From Eukaryota sp. TZLM1-RC (Eukaryota; Metamonada: BaSk clade): 64,000 nt of DNA. The position numbers and the translations under genes are program-made. Shown one piece after another: positions 45,007-56,552 of the stretch. Each line of letters begins with the position of its first letter. Within the stretch, counting starts at the first letter, position 1. The notes beneath the pieces were generated by a model. That model worked only from the letters and a program-made list of their open reading frames with translations. It had not been told where the DNA came from and made no database searches. The stretch spans positions 1-64,000 of the forward strand of contig JAUPSS010000007.1 of assembly GCA_040285825.1 (NCBI GenBank), read 5' to 3'.

Positions 45007-46135
45007 TTGTTAAGGGTAGTGAGAGCAACACTGCCTGTCCTGGAAAGAACCCCAGTTGAGAACAGGCAGATTTTGACAAAAAAACCATTGAAACCGAATA
45101 AGGTCAAAAAAATTGAGCCAAGTCGTAGTGGTTTCAAGCCTGATCCATTGATTCAATTCAAATCAATGACCTCAAATCAACATCTTCCCATTGTAAATGT
45201 GCTTTGATCTTGAAACCTATCAGGATGGTCACCTTTATCAAAATCATGATGGCCAATTTCTCCCTCCTGACGAAATCATCAACAAAAAGAGAAAAGAGGG
45301 TGCAAATCTTTTGAAAAAGAAAACTGATGAACAAATGGGTGAGTGGATTTCAGATCAAAAAGTGTTTTTAATTTCGATTGTTATTGGTAAGTTCGATTGC
45401 CATAATTTCTTTTTGGAGAGTAAATATTCACTTTTATTGAGAATGAGTCCTCAAATCAGATTACCAGACATTGATATGGATATTCAGGCAGAAATATTCT
45501 CTGTCGAAAAAACCTTGCTTCGTAGGTTTTTAAACATTGTTGGTACTCATCAACCCCATTGTTTTCTTAATCACAATTTAATGCAGTTTGATTTACAAAT
45601 TTTAAAAAATAGATTAAATTATTTTGATTTAGCATTTCCTACTGTTCGAGATGATTCAACAGTTGATGTACTCAATCAACTTTCACCGAGATGGAGAGAA
45701 GTTGTCATCAGGGAAAATGGCTTTTTTCTTTTAGATACTTGGGTTTTTGCCAAAAAATTCATAAAAATACCCTACGGACATGGATTAGGCAATCTGGCAT
45801 ATAAAATGATAAATGAAAAGAAAATCAAACTTCATAGGGAATTTTCTTATATTTTGCCAATTAATTGTTTGGCTACTCCCCCTCTGATACAAAATTCGAT
45901 TCAATATGGGCTTCATGATTGTATCCTTTGTCTGAAACTTTTCGTGCTGTTTCAGAAAGACAAATTTATTTTATCATCTTATAAAACCATTCGAGCAACC
46001 GTCAACTCAATGGTCAAACATTTAAATGTGATACGCAAATTGAGAGAAACTGCTGTAAAATTTCAACATTTACGTATTCACACCACATGTTGCTTAAAGC
46101 TGTATTTACAGTCTTGTTTTGAACGTAATTTGTGA
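45007..46135 (+). pseudogene. DEDDy 3'-5' exonuclease domain, in frame with Fanzor C
   Basis: A leader containing VRATLPVLERTP and KPNKVKKIEPS is shifted by one base at about 45190 into the exonuclease frame. The domain shows all family-B-polymerase-type exonuclease motifs: ExoI CFDLET (Asp, Glu), ExoII NHNLMQFD (Asp) and ExoIII YGLHDCILCLKLF (Tyr and Asp). The spacing helices EKTLLRRF and TWVFAKKFIKI are also present. No polymerase palm follows. After ExoIII come about 60 residues that look like the first helices of a Fanzor (LKLYLQSCFERN), then a TGA at 46133-46135, and the same frame continues into Fanzor C. The catalytic residues are intact despite the shift and stop. Confidence 0.8.
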
Positions 46136-48208
46136 TTACCACGAATATGTGCCCAATTATATGAATCATTAATGGCCAGAATTCGTTATATTTCAGCTGA
46201 GTATTATGGGCAAGAAATGGTGAAACCAAAGAGTGCATTTCCAGAGGATTTTGAAAACTTTGTTTATGGTGAAGGAGATTATAGATTATCGACCACCTTT
46301 GAACAACAAAAGTTGAACAAAACATTGAGTTATGTAGACCATTTGAGATATAGGCCTGAGTTTTTTCCACCATTTCCAACTGATGGCTTCAGTGGACCAC
46401 CAGAGTATATGGCCCCAGTAATGTTTACCAATTTTGAAAACAATTTGAAACTAAATTATGAAAAACATATTAATCGATTTATTAATGTTTACTTTGACAA
46501 GCCAGATGTGGAAAATGTGTTATCAGAAATGCACAAGCTGGATGGATACTCAACGCCATTATCTACAATTATTTCACTATATAGATTTAGGCTTCGTCAA
46601 TTCAAAAACTTGTTTTTAGTTGATGATAGAGATTGCTTGAGTTCTTTGTTTCATCATCCTGAAAATATTTCAGACCTTCTGAATGATGAATTTTTCGATT
46701 TATGTGAACAGCATGATATAAGAGGTAATGAACTTAGAGACATATTTGAAGGTCTTATTGAGCCTTTTACTTGCCAAATTGAGAATTTGGTCACTGACGA
46801 GAATTTAGTTGATAACATATTTCCAGTGGATATACATTTTCTTGCAGACACTGTGGAAACAGATCCTCAAATATTCCTAAAACCAACAATTACAATTGCC
46901 CAATATATCTCCAGTAGAGAGAAAAAACCTTATCATATTTCTCCTGTTTCAACCACTGTGGGTCCACGATATTTTCCTATTGATACAAGAACAATATGGA
47001 CAATTATTAGACAAACATTGATGGACGATGTGTTGCCTGATCAGAGATTAAAAATGTCCAATACATTAGCCCAAATTACGAAATTCAAACCACCTCAGCA
47101 ATTTGACTTTTGGTCTAATATTCTCGATTTAAACCAGCCAATGTTCAAACAAAAGATTTATAAATTTAACAACATTATCCACACAGATGGATTTAATATT
47201 GCAGTAGAATTTGTTCGTCAGGATTTACAAGGTCAGAAATGTAAGCCAGACAACAAGGCCAGTATTTCTGATTTATATATTAATGACGTTGATGTTGATG
47301 CTTTTCAACACAAAAGAATTGTTGTTTGTGATCCTGGAAAACGTGATTTATTGTATTTTGGGAGTAAAAAGACTGATGAAGAACTAGCCATGAAGCCTGA
47401 ACATGAAACTGAACAGCAAAGAAATAGTCGGGTGATGAATCAAGACAAGAAGTACAAATGGTTAAGAATGACTCAGATGTCCTGGTCTTTGAAAAGTAAG
47501 ATGAATGAAAAGCAAAAACGATGGGCGACAAAGTATACTGAGGTAGATTACGACAGGAACCAAATGGTCGAGTCTAACGAAATGACAATTGAAGATGCAA
47601 ACACCGAATTATCCACGTTTGCTGCCAACTCAGCAACTTTTGTAGACTTTTCAAACTTTGTGGTTGCCAAACTTCGGCAAGTTTTTTTGACAATTGACTT
47701 TTACAGTCTTGACTTGTGGAGCATTCATAAAATGCAAGCTTTTATTCACAAGCAAAAGACTGAAAGTTGGTTATTAAAAAGCCTTGTTCAGCAGTTTGGC
47801 AATCCAAAAGACACTTTAATACTAATGGGTGATTATGTTAAAAAAGGTTCCAAGAATTTGAAACATCAGAGACCTACTAGAGGAATTGGATGGATTCAAT
47901 TTCTGAAAAGAAATGGATTTGAAGTATTGATGATTAATGAAGCTTTCACTTCAGCAAAATGTCCTGTTTGTTTTGAAAAGGTTAATACGTTTTTGAGAGT
48001 AGCAAATCCCAGATTCTATAGAAGAGAAAAGACTCCTGTTACTACATGTCATGGTTTATGAGCTTGTAATGGTCAGAGTTGCAAACTCAGTAACAAAGGC
48101 TCAACAAAGCTCTTCAATAGAAATAAGCTGGCTTGTCTGAATATGTTTGCAATTGCTGAAGCGAGGATGAGTGGTAATGAAAGGCCTCAATATCTGTGTA
48201 GTAGATAG
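46136..48208 (+). pseudogene. Fanzor C: Fanzor1-type RNA-guided nuclease, one stop and RuvC-III Asp lost
   Basis: From the TGA at 46133 the frame is open to 48058. The longest ATG-started part begins at 46172. Fanzor1 features in order: IIHTDGFNIAVEF, RIVVCDPGKRD (RuvC-I Asp), helical insert (FYSLDLWSIHKMQAFIHKQK, then ESWLLKSLVQQFG), ILMGDYVKKG (GD loop), and MINEAFTSAKCPVC (RuvC-II Glu and first zinc pair). After a TGA at 48059-48061 the frame continues TCHGL/ACNGQSC (second zinc pair) and FNRNKLACLNM, where RuvC-III Asp is Asn (48122-48124). It ends at TAG 48206-48208. As sequenced it is probably inactive. It finishes only ~115 bp before CWC22. Confidence 0.87.
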
Positions 48209-48269
48209 TGATTGTGATTATTCCACACGAAAATTGATCGTGTATTTATGGGATTTTCCCACACAGGAC

Positions 48270-48314
48270 TTCATCTACATCCTCCATTAATCTCGACTAT
48301 TTGGCATTTCTGTA
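48270..48314 (+). promoter_or_regulatory. Two-part upstream motif of CWC22, shared with SmD2
   Basis: TTCATCTACATCC (48270-48282) and CTATTTGGCATTTCTGTA (48297-48314), the latter ending 10 nt before the CWC22 ATG, as in SmD2. The spacer between the blocks is 14 nt here and 2 nt in SmD2. I did not find the pair upstream of the other host genes in this window. Confidence 0.6.
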
Positions 48315-48324
48315 GCCTTAACCA

Positions 48325-50022
48325 ATGTCTACCGATCCAGATTCCACTCGTTCTGAACAGGAACAGGCCTGGAAACACCTCACAAAAACCATTACAGGAA
48401 TTCTAAACAAAGTGTCTGCTGATAACATTCCTGATGTCCTTCCACAACTTTTATCTGTCAATCTCATCAAAGGACGAGGTATTCTTACTTCTCGCATTAT
48501 ACAAGCTTGTGAGTCTGCCACAGCACTAACGCCGGTCTATGCCACTCTCCTTGCACTCATCAACAGTGTATTTCCTTCAATCGGCCGTTTAGCTATTCAA
48601 CGTATCTTAATTAGGGTTCAAAAATCCCTAAAGTCAAGAAGAATCCGCGAGACCTCGGGACTTTTGACCCTTTTATCTCACCTTATCTACTTTCAAGTAG
48701 CCCTTCCTCTCCTAGTTTTTGAAACCTCTTCTCTCCTCATCCAGCCACACTTACTTTCTCTTCTTTGTCCTTTCCTCGAGATCTGTGGTGGAGTCGCCAT
48801 GGACGAGTATCCAAGGTTGTACGATGACATGTATGGAAAGATTAGAGATTTGTACAGCAAACATCAATTGAAAGGAGAGGACTCATCGGCAGTTGAGAGA
48901 TTATTTGATTGTCATCGAAAGGGTTATCAATCAAAAATTCAATCAAAATTGATTGATTATGTAGGTTTGGTTGATCCCAAGCCACATGATGTCGAGATTG
49001 ATGAGAATTTAGTTGAAGAAAAAGAATTGGACAAATTTCAACTTCTCTCTGCAGAAAGTTTCAGAGAGCAAGAAGACCAATACAAACGTATTTCAGGTGA
49101 GGTTATTCAAGATTTCATTTCCAAATTTTCAGTAGAACCAGAAAATGACCCCAACTCGTCACCTATACATGACGAAATTTTTGATGAAGATGAAAATTTG
49201 GCAGTTTTCAAAAGGGACGTCTATATTACAATTACCTCATCAATTTCAGCCGAAGAGACATGTCATAAATTGTTAAAATTACAGTTTCCAAAAGAAAACC
49301 TTAATCCAACTTTTCATTTATGTAAAATGATTCTTGACACCTGTCAAAATTTTGGGATTTTTAACCGGGTTTTTTCGTTGATTGGTCGACGATTATGTTA
49401 TTTACCAGCAACTAGACGTCAGTGTCAACAAAGTTTTGCTGAAATTTTGAAAGATGAATATTTGAGTGGGAGACAAATAGAGATCAATAAGGTCATAAAT
49501 ATAGCGAAATTCTTTGGAAATCTGCTGACACCAGGAGAAGCTACTTTCAGTATGAGTTTTCTGAATTTTATTGAATTAAATCCAAGATCAACAACGGCTC
49601 AACAGCGGATTTTTTTGAAATATTTATTCCAAGAACTCATTGACACGTGGGGTAGATCTGAAATAGTTAGAGTCTTTGAAAGTCCAACTTTTCAATCAGA
49701 ATGTTCAGGACTTTTCCCAGACAATTTAAGTGATTTAAAGTATTGTACTGTTTTTTGGAAAAATTGCCAATTAGAATTTCTTAACAATTGTTATGAAAAA
49801 CTAATTCAAAAAGCTCAAGAACAGGCTGAGAAAGAAGAACCACCTTCTCCCCCACGTCGTTCATCACGTGATGTGCCACGTCATCACACATCATCACGTC
49901 AGCAGTCACGTGATTATGCTAGAAGGGATCGTGGCCCGCCTTCTCCTGAAAGATTCATACATCCATCTAGAAGGGCTCGTCATGGGTCTCCAAGGTCAAA
50001 AAGAGTCAGAAATTATGATTGA
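48325..50022 (+). CDS. CWC22: Pre-mRNA splicing factor CWC22
   Basis: 565 residues, single exon. The N-terminal MIF4G domain (~15-200) opens WKHLTKTITGILNKVSADNI and contains LIKGRGILTSRIIQA and FPSIGRLAIQRIL, which are characteristic of CWC22. An acidic linker is followed by the MA3 domain (~290-400: AVFKRDVYITITSSISAEE, FGIFNRVFSLIGRRLCYL). The tail is a short arginine/serine-rich segment (~505-565, RRSSRDVPRHH, SPRSKRVRN). CWC22 holds the spliceosome for catalysis and, in many eukaryotes, loads eIF4A3. The length matches fungal members and is shorter than in animals. The start is the ATG 10 nt after the shared upstream motif. Confidence 0.95.
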   Translation: MSTDPDSTRSEQEQAWKHLTKTITGILNKVSADNIPDVLPQLLSVNLIKGRGILTSRIIQACESATALTPVYATLLALINSVFPSIGRLAIQRILIRVQKSLKSRRIRETSGLLTLLSHLIYFQVALPLLVFETSSLLIQPHLLSLLCPFLEICGGVAMDEYPRLYDDMYGKIRDLYSKHQLKGEDSSAVERLFDCHRKGYQSKIQSKLIDYVGLVDPKPHDVEIDENLVEEKELDKFQLLSAESFREQEDQYKRISGEVIQDFISKFSVEPENDPNSSPIHDEIFDEDENLAVFKRDVYITITSSISAEETCHKLLKLQFPKENLNPTFHLCKMILDTCQNFGIFNRVFSLIGRRLCYLPATRRQCQQSFAEILKDEYLSGRQIEINKVINIAKFFGNLLTPGEATFSMSFLNFIELNPRSTTAQQRIFLKYLFQELIDTWGRSEIVRVFESPTFQSECSGLFPDNLSDLKYCTVFWKNCQLEFLNNCYEKLIQKAQEQAEKEEPPSPPRRSSRDVPRHHTSSRQQSRDYARRDRGPPSPERFIHPSRRARHGSPRSKRVRNYD

Positions 50023-51989
50023 TTTCCAGTTTTGATTGTTCTGGGTTGCTTCTCATTTTTTTATTCGGTTGTTTGTAAATTTTTGTTAAATAAACCCACT
50101 TTTTTATTTAATTTTAATGGTATTTTTTCCTATTCTCGCCAATTTATCAAAATTTGTCACACTGGCAGGCGGTTTTCAAAAGAAAAGGTTAATGTTAGTG
50201 ATTCAAATATAAGCAATCTTCTAATCACTCTTTTACACAATTGATCTATGTTTCTTGTGTGTTTTAATTTGTTTTGTTTCTTCGTTTATAAGATATATAA
50301 ATAATAATAATTTTGGTTCATTTAATTAAATTAAATCTTTTTTCATCCGAAATTTCATCACGATAACCCTGTAAAGCTTGTTCACTAAATTAGAAGGGAA
50401 AAACTTCCCTTAATTTCCTTAATTTTCTGTCGCTTGAAGTCTTTGAAAGTTCAAAAAATGACTGAGAATGTGGAAAATGAATAAAATACTCCTAGTATTG
50501 CACTTGTTAGCTAACCACAATCATGTTGATTTTTGCAAAAATAATCCACAATTTCAACAAGTTACTGCAGAAAAGAACCGCGAAATTTGGAAAAATTACC
50601 AAGCTGTTTCGATTTAAATCAGTGGTGAAAATGCCTTTTAACCACTGACTAATGATTTTCATCTTCACTTCTCCTAACCAATGCAGATTTGCGTTATTCC
50701 TCCCTTATGGCCGTTGTCACATCAAAGTATTTTGCACCTTTTAGAGCACAATGTCGGGTTGTTGTTTAATCAGCATAGATCTATATGCCATGAATAAATT
50801 TTGGTTTAAGATTTGTGATATTGTGTTGGCTTTGTAAGTTTTCTGTACGTTTTTAATTTTTATTGTTCTTAATTTTTTATCACTTTTATCAGTCTTTTTC
50901 TGTTGAAATAATACTAAATTTTATGTTGATGAGACAATTAGCTTAAACTTTGTAATGAGGTGAATCAATTTGTCCTTTATTTCTTACTGAATTTTTGTGA
51001 AATGTAACTTAGTAAAGTTAGCGGCAGTCTCTCATCTGTTTTTGTGCATTTTTTATTATCGCAATGTACTTGAGCTATTTCGTCGAAATTATTGTTATTT
51101 CGTTCTTTACTTTCAGTCAATTGCATATTTGCTTCTCTTTATCATTGTGCATTTGTATAATGCTGTTCTTTCACAGTGTGATCGTATTCATATACTCACT
51201 TCTGTGTGCTTAGCGAGGTGTTTGTTTTGGATCTACTGTTTTACCCCCCTCTATTACATGTTGCAACATTGCCAGTGCTGGTTTTTGTAAATAACTTACA
51301 TTTTTTCAGTTTAATTCACTGCAAAAAGGAGTTGTGTTTGTAATTGTCCTAGGCTATCAACAGTTTTCCTTCTTTGTGGATATTTCAACGGTTTCTAAAT
51401 AGCACTGTAGTATTCAACTTATCACAAATGAGATTAGCCTACATGAATTGTCAACTCGTGTTCGTCAAAGGAAATAAGCAATGTTGTTTAGAGCCTTGAT
51501 TTGTATTTCACTCTTGCATTTCTCTGTTTAAAATTCAAATGTCATAACAAAATGGGTTTGAGTGTAATATTCATCTATTTAAACTGAAAATTGATCTGTC
51601 TTTTGTCCATCTTTCTTTGACCTTTTTGATTGGTTTGTGGGAAACTATAAATTAAAAAATAATACAGTTTCTTTAGTTTTCTAAGCTTTGGATGTATTAT
51701 TTTATTTTTCTTCTCGTTTTTTAAACAGTTGGTCGAGATCTGCAGATTTATTCACAATATGTTAGTGTTTCAATAAGAATTGGTTTGGTTTTTTTGTGTT
51801 GGACCAAACCGTTTACTGACTTCAATTTATGGTCCTTCAAGGCAGTTTTCATTATAAAAGTTTCCATTTTTCTTAATCCAAAGTTTTTGACCTTGACCAT
51901 CTATTTGATTGTCTTATTGTCTTAATTTTGGGAATATTTCATTCATCAAAATAAAAAACCAGTGATTAATAGATGTAATATTTATTTAT
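50023..51989. other. Intergenic region (about 2 kb)
   Basis: Very AT-rich. AATAAAC near 50090 probably terminates CWC22. A 97-codon open frame at 50997-51290 is cysteine- and phenylalanine-rich with no recognisable family and is likely chance. No repeat or RNA gene identified. Confidence 0.4.
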
Positions 51990-52180
51990 TTATAATTTGT
52001 TTAGTTCACGTCGAGGTGATTTAATTGCTCCTTTTGTGGATTCCTCTCAAGTTGTTGTTCATTTTACTGCAGGTGATCTCTTTGTTTCAATTTAACGTGA
52101 TGATGTTTTACTTAGTTCTAATGGCCACTTGAACAAGGCTGAGGTTCGTAAACGAGACAGATATGCTGATTTATTGAATA
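51990..52180 (+). pseudogene. Small LINE family C fragment (endonuclease core)
   Basis: SRRGDLIAPFVDSSQVVV followed, after a stop and shift, by RDDVLLSSNGHLNKAE matches the endonuclease region of family C. It begins at NLF.SRRGD and ends where a minus-strand family D tail starts, so it was probably broken by that insertion. Confidence 0.8.
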
Positions 52181-52185
52181 AATAA

Positions 52186-53285
52186 ATAAACTTTTATTGA
52201 AGAGTGACAACATGTAGTTAAGAGGTAGAACTTAAAAGAAGAAAAATTCTCCAAATCCACCCTTACACTTTTATATAGCTTTTTGAATATCTGAGACAAG
52301 TATTTGGGAAAGCTTCGAAATAAAGCAAAGATGATTCTATTACGCCAAATGGAGATGTTAAATAATCTGTTACGTTCATGACATAACTTGGCAAAAGAAT
52401 CAAGAAACTTTTGACCTATCTTACCAATACTTCCAAAAAACCGAAATTGCAAACGGAATGAAAACAAAAGAAGGGTATAAGTTTTGATTAAGATTCCTCA
52501 TTACTTCATCATACAACTGATTCTTACGTGCCTCCGCCTGACACAGATGCGAATTTTCATCATTAAAAACTGAAGACAAGTACACTTTTGCACAAGGATC
52601 AACGGTAGTAAAATCAACAACCGCCTGAGTTGAGTCAGTAAAGGGTACAAGCAAATTTCCACGACGACAATTAAAGATACCATTATCACTGTAGTGTTTC
52701 AGAAGAGGTTCTATTTTTCCATTAAAACCATGACACCTAAACATCTCATATGTCACATAACAAACTTGTGTGAGATTGACCTGAACTGAAGAAACTTTTT
52801 ACAACTGACAACATGTTTGAAATCGGCCTTAGGTCAATAAACACAGCAACAAACACTATTATTCAATAATTCAGACGGAAATAATCCAAGGCGAAGTCGC
52901 ATATTTAATTTCCTCGCATCATTGTCGAGATGGAAACCATATGGTCTGGGCTGTTGTGTGATAAGAGCACTACTTTGTTGTAAATCAATCAAAAAGGCTG
53001 CAAAGACGGGATTCTCTGACTTAGTCACACTAAGACGTTTAGCAAAATCCAAGTCCTCAAGACTGTGTAAGATCGAATTTTGTAATTGAACAACAGAACA
53101 TCGCAAGGAATCAACAGTTCTTTCAGAAAATTACATCAACATTAGATGGAAAGCACTGATTCCAAACTTCGATAGGTAAATCCAGAATAGCATTACCAAG
53201 GGACCATAACCATGAAGAACTCTCTTTAAGCAATTGCTCATAAACCTTTTGAAAGCGCAGATTAAACTCAAAAAGAAAATTTTAA
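52186..53285 (-). pseudogene. LINE family D copy, 5'-truncated and decayed
   Basis: Minus-strand pieces resemble family C but are clearly diverged: LEDLDFAKRLSVTKSENPVFAAFL, QPRPYGFHLDNDARKLNMRLRLG, CRRGNLLVPFTDSTQAVVDFTTVDP and FRFFGSIGKIGQKFLDSF. Stops and frameshifts separate them. The 3' end carries overlapping AATAAA motifs at about 52180-52195. It appears inserted next to the family C fragment and the (TTTA)n tract. Confidence 0.82.
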
Positions 53286-53299
53286 AATTTTTGCTTTAT

Positions 53300-53362
53300 T
53301 TTTTATTTATGTATTTATGTATTTATTTATTTAATTATTTAATTATTTATTTAATTTTTTTT
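53300..53362. repeat. (TTTA)n-like microsatellite at 3' side of LINE C copy 2
   Basis: TTTATTTATGTATTTATTTATTTAATTATTTAATT-type tract, matching in register and composition the tract at 56449-56552 on the other side of the LINE. Confidence 0.85.
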
Positions 53363-56300
53363 CTTCTATTTTATTATTTAACAAAAATTCCACTGATTTA
53401 AAATCAAATCATTTTCTACTAAGAATCAAATAAAACAAACTAAAACACATAAGAAACTAAATTCTCCACGCCAACTCTTGATGAATCCTTATAAAGTTTA
53501 GACATCATTAAACTCAAGTATTTGGGAACACTTCTGTACAAAGCGAAAATGATACGATTTTTCCATAAATTCTCTGCAAAATTCTTACCACTTGAACGAC
53601 ATAAATTACCAAAATCATTGATGAAATTCATGGCGGATTGTCCAATGTTGCCAAAAATCGAAAAGGCAAAAGGAACAAACGAAAACTTCGAATAAAGGTT
53701 CTTATTTAAATCATTTAATATCTCAGTATATTTATCTCTCTTACGATCTTCAGCCTTGTTTAAATGACCATTAGTACTAAGTAAAACATCATCGCGATAA
53801 ACCAAAGCAAAGGGATCAACTGTAGTGAAATCAACAACAACTTGAGAGGAATCCACAAAAGGAGCAATTAAATCACCTCGACGTGAATTAAAAAGATTAT
53901 CATCACTATAATGCTTCAACAAAGGTTCTACTTTGTAACTAAAATTGTAACACTTGAACATCTCATATGTCACATCACGAACGGCATTATGAAGAACTGA
54001 CCTATATTGGAGAAATTTCTTACAGCTCACAATATGACGAAAATTGGCAGTAGGTTTTTTTGTTACAAATACAATAAGAATTGTCCAAAAAGACCACTTG
54101 GATACATCCCTAATCTCAACCGCATGTTTTGTTTCCAAGCTTCATTTGTTAAGTGAAGACCAAATGGCCTTGGTTGCTGAGATATTAAACTAGTACAGTT
54201 CTGAATGTCTGATAAAAAGGCAGCAAAGACGGGATTATTAATCTTAGTCACACTAAGTCGTTTAGAAAAATCCAGGTCTTCAAAACCAATAAGAACAGAC
54301 TTCTGTAATTTCACAACAGCAAGATGAAGATTGGTGAAAGATCTCGAAGGCACGGTAGGCAAACTTGAAGGAAAACTCCTATTCCAAACATCAACAGGTA
54401 GTTCTTGCACCATTTTGTCAAGAGAAATTAATAAAGGATGTGATTCATTCAAAGGAATATGATCAAAACGAAGTTTCCATTCAAAAAGAAAATTTTTCAT
54501 ACCACCAATAAAAGCACTTTTGCATAAATACTCTGCTTTTGAAAAACCAACTCCACCAAATTTAGGACTAAAAAATGCATGATAAGGAATTTTAGACGGA
54601 CAAACTTCTACTAAATTTCCTAAGAAATTTGTTCTCAAAGTATTGAATTGACGTGCAAAATCATGAGAAATTGTGGGAGATAAAGAACGAAGAAGATGAT
54701 TAATTTTTGATCCAAAACACACATTGAGGACCGAAAACGCTAAATGTTTGTCAATTTGTAGATCTTGAATAGCCAAAAGTTGCTCTTCGATTTTTCCAAA
54801 ATACCTGACAAAAATCGATTTAACTTTTTCACTATTTCCAAAATAAGATCCAAGAAACCGAATAGCATCTTCCTCGTAATCAACGTATTTGATAAAAGTT
54901 TCATTAAATGCCACCTCCGCATGCTGATTACCAATAATGAAACACTTGGGCAATTTAATGTCTAACCCTATTTGTTTGGCCAGAAAAACAAAATGTTGTA
55001 AACCGTGTTGTAAAAGAGACAAAGGGCCAATAAGTGATAAATCATCTGCATAAGCACATATATGAATGTCAGGAAAATCCGACTTAAATTTTACCAAAAC
55101 TGATTGCAGTGCTAAGCAAAAGAAAAATGGACCCAATGGATCCCCTTGTTTGACCCCTCTTGACGAAACAATATTCTCAGAATGAAAAATTAAGTTAGAG
55201 GGTGATCCATACATCAATTTAAAATACGGCAAAAGTGGAGAATAGTGTAGTTCAAGTTCCTGCAAAATACTGGAGCGAAAAACGGAGTTGAAAGCATTTT
55301 TAAAATCAATGTTCAATAAATAATTTTCGCCTTTTTGATTGAAAAGTAAATCTGTACACAACGCAGCACATGTTGTGCCATCAGGAATTCCGATAGCAAA
55401 CTGATAAGGACGAAAAAAATTAATTGCGGATGACTTAACTCTTTTAAAAGAAATAATTGCTAATAATCTCGTTATGGACTCACCAACAGCAATAGGTCTG
55501 ACACCACCTCCAGGCTTATTTAAAGCAACTAAACGAGATGCCATTAACGCCTGTGGTAACTTGAAACGTCCTATGATGACACTATTAAAAAAGAAAACTA
55601 AATCATCCACGATTTCTGGACATATGTTGACTGCGGACTTCAAATGATCATAACTAAGTCCAGAAGGCCCAGCAGAACGACCAGACGGAAGTCCTTTAAT
55701 AGCTACACTAACTTCATCACAAGTAATAGGATTAGCAGTGAAGAAATCACGTTCATTATCAGAGACTATGTGATTTATGGTGAAGTCTTCAGGTGGATGA
55801 AGAGAATTTAAAGAATTCAATGTTTCATCATTGAAGGCAGCAGGAGAAGAACCAGCCAATAATTTAAGTGCTGAAGAGTATTGTGAACGAAGAATCAAAG
55901 ACTCAAAGCGCTTTTTGACATTTTTAGATTGTGGAACCGACTTCTTATATTTAGATTTCTTGTGTGAAGACATAGCCTTAGAAAGAAAAAATTTCCAAAA
56001 AATCGAAGGATTCCAAATGCCCTTTCGAAGAGAGAAGGTTAAAGATCGAATAACTGTTGCAAGAGAAGACGAATGAGCAGGAGAAACGAATTGAGGGATT
56101 GCAAATGGAGGTCTACAAGGATCAATTGGCGTGCAAGAATCACAAACCAAAAGAGGTCGACCCGAAACATTGAATCCAGAAACTGGAGAACAACAGAACA
56201 AACATGATTTTGTATTACTACTGACTGAAGACGAATGAAGTATCTGTGGAGGCTCAATAGACTCAATAGGTGAAGATAATGATGCCAATACAGCTTCATC

Positions 56301-56445
56301 TGACAAAACTTTTCGCCGAGGACATGTTGTTTTTGTGTGACCAACAGTTTTGCACAAAGAACAGGTAGTCACAGAATTCTTAGGGCGTCCTCTAGAAGGT
56401 TTTGAAGTAACTGACTTCGGAGGCATAGGTAAGCATGGAGGGAGA
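53363..56445 (-). mobile_element. LINE family C copy 2, near full length
   Basis: The only near-complete family C element in the window, on the minus strand: 5' leader, one long ORF with a single frameshift, and a short AT-rich 3' UTR. It sits between two tracts of the same (TTTA)n microsatellite, which is probably its target. Confidence 0.85.
53440..56426 (-). pseudogene. LINE-C protein: zinc knuckle, reverse transcriptase, restriction-like endonuclease (one frameshift)
   Basis: About 990 codons. The N-terminus has a zinc knuckle (CSLCKTVGHTKTTC) and a CLFC...CDSC pair. RT motifs: LPSGRSAGPSGLSYDHL, NKPGGGVRPIAVGE, LNIDFKNAFNSVF, GVKQGDPLGPFFF, CAYADDLSLIG (catalytic YADD, ~residue 460). 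Then come the thumb, CNKKP..NFRHIVSC zinc motif, and endonuclease core SRRGDLIAPF...VVVDFTTVDP. One extra T in a T-run near 54088, compared with copy 1, shifts the frame and separates the endonuclease from the rest. Otherwise open, so recently active. The architecture matches R2/R4/NeSL-type single-ORF LINEs. Confidence 0.92.
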
Positions 56446-56448
56446 AAA

Positions 56449-56552
56449 AAAATTTATTTAATTATTTATTTATTTATTTATTTAATTATTTAATTATTTA
56501 ATTATTTATTTATTTATTTATTTATGTATTTATTTTATTTATATTTTTTTTC
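56449..56552. repeat. (TTTA)n-like microsatellite between two head-to-head LINE-C 5' ends
   Basis: About 100 bp of TTTA/TTAATTA repeats. A minus-strand LINE C begins just to its left and a plus-strand LINE C just to its right. Both begin with the same leader (CTCCATGCTTA). Confidence 0.9.

Noticed and set aside
45197-46135. Exonuclease as the proofreading domain of a Maverick or viral DNA polymerase gene
   Set aside because: No polymerase palm or finger motifs follow; the same frame continues into Fanzor helices. A polymerase origin of the domain remains likely, but no polymerase gene is here.
50997-51290. 97-codon Cys/Phe-rich frame
   Set aside because: Within AT-rich intergenic sequence, no recognisable family, no conserved start context.
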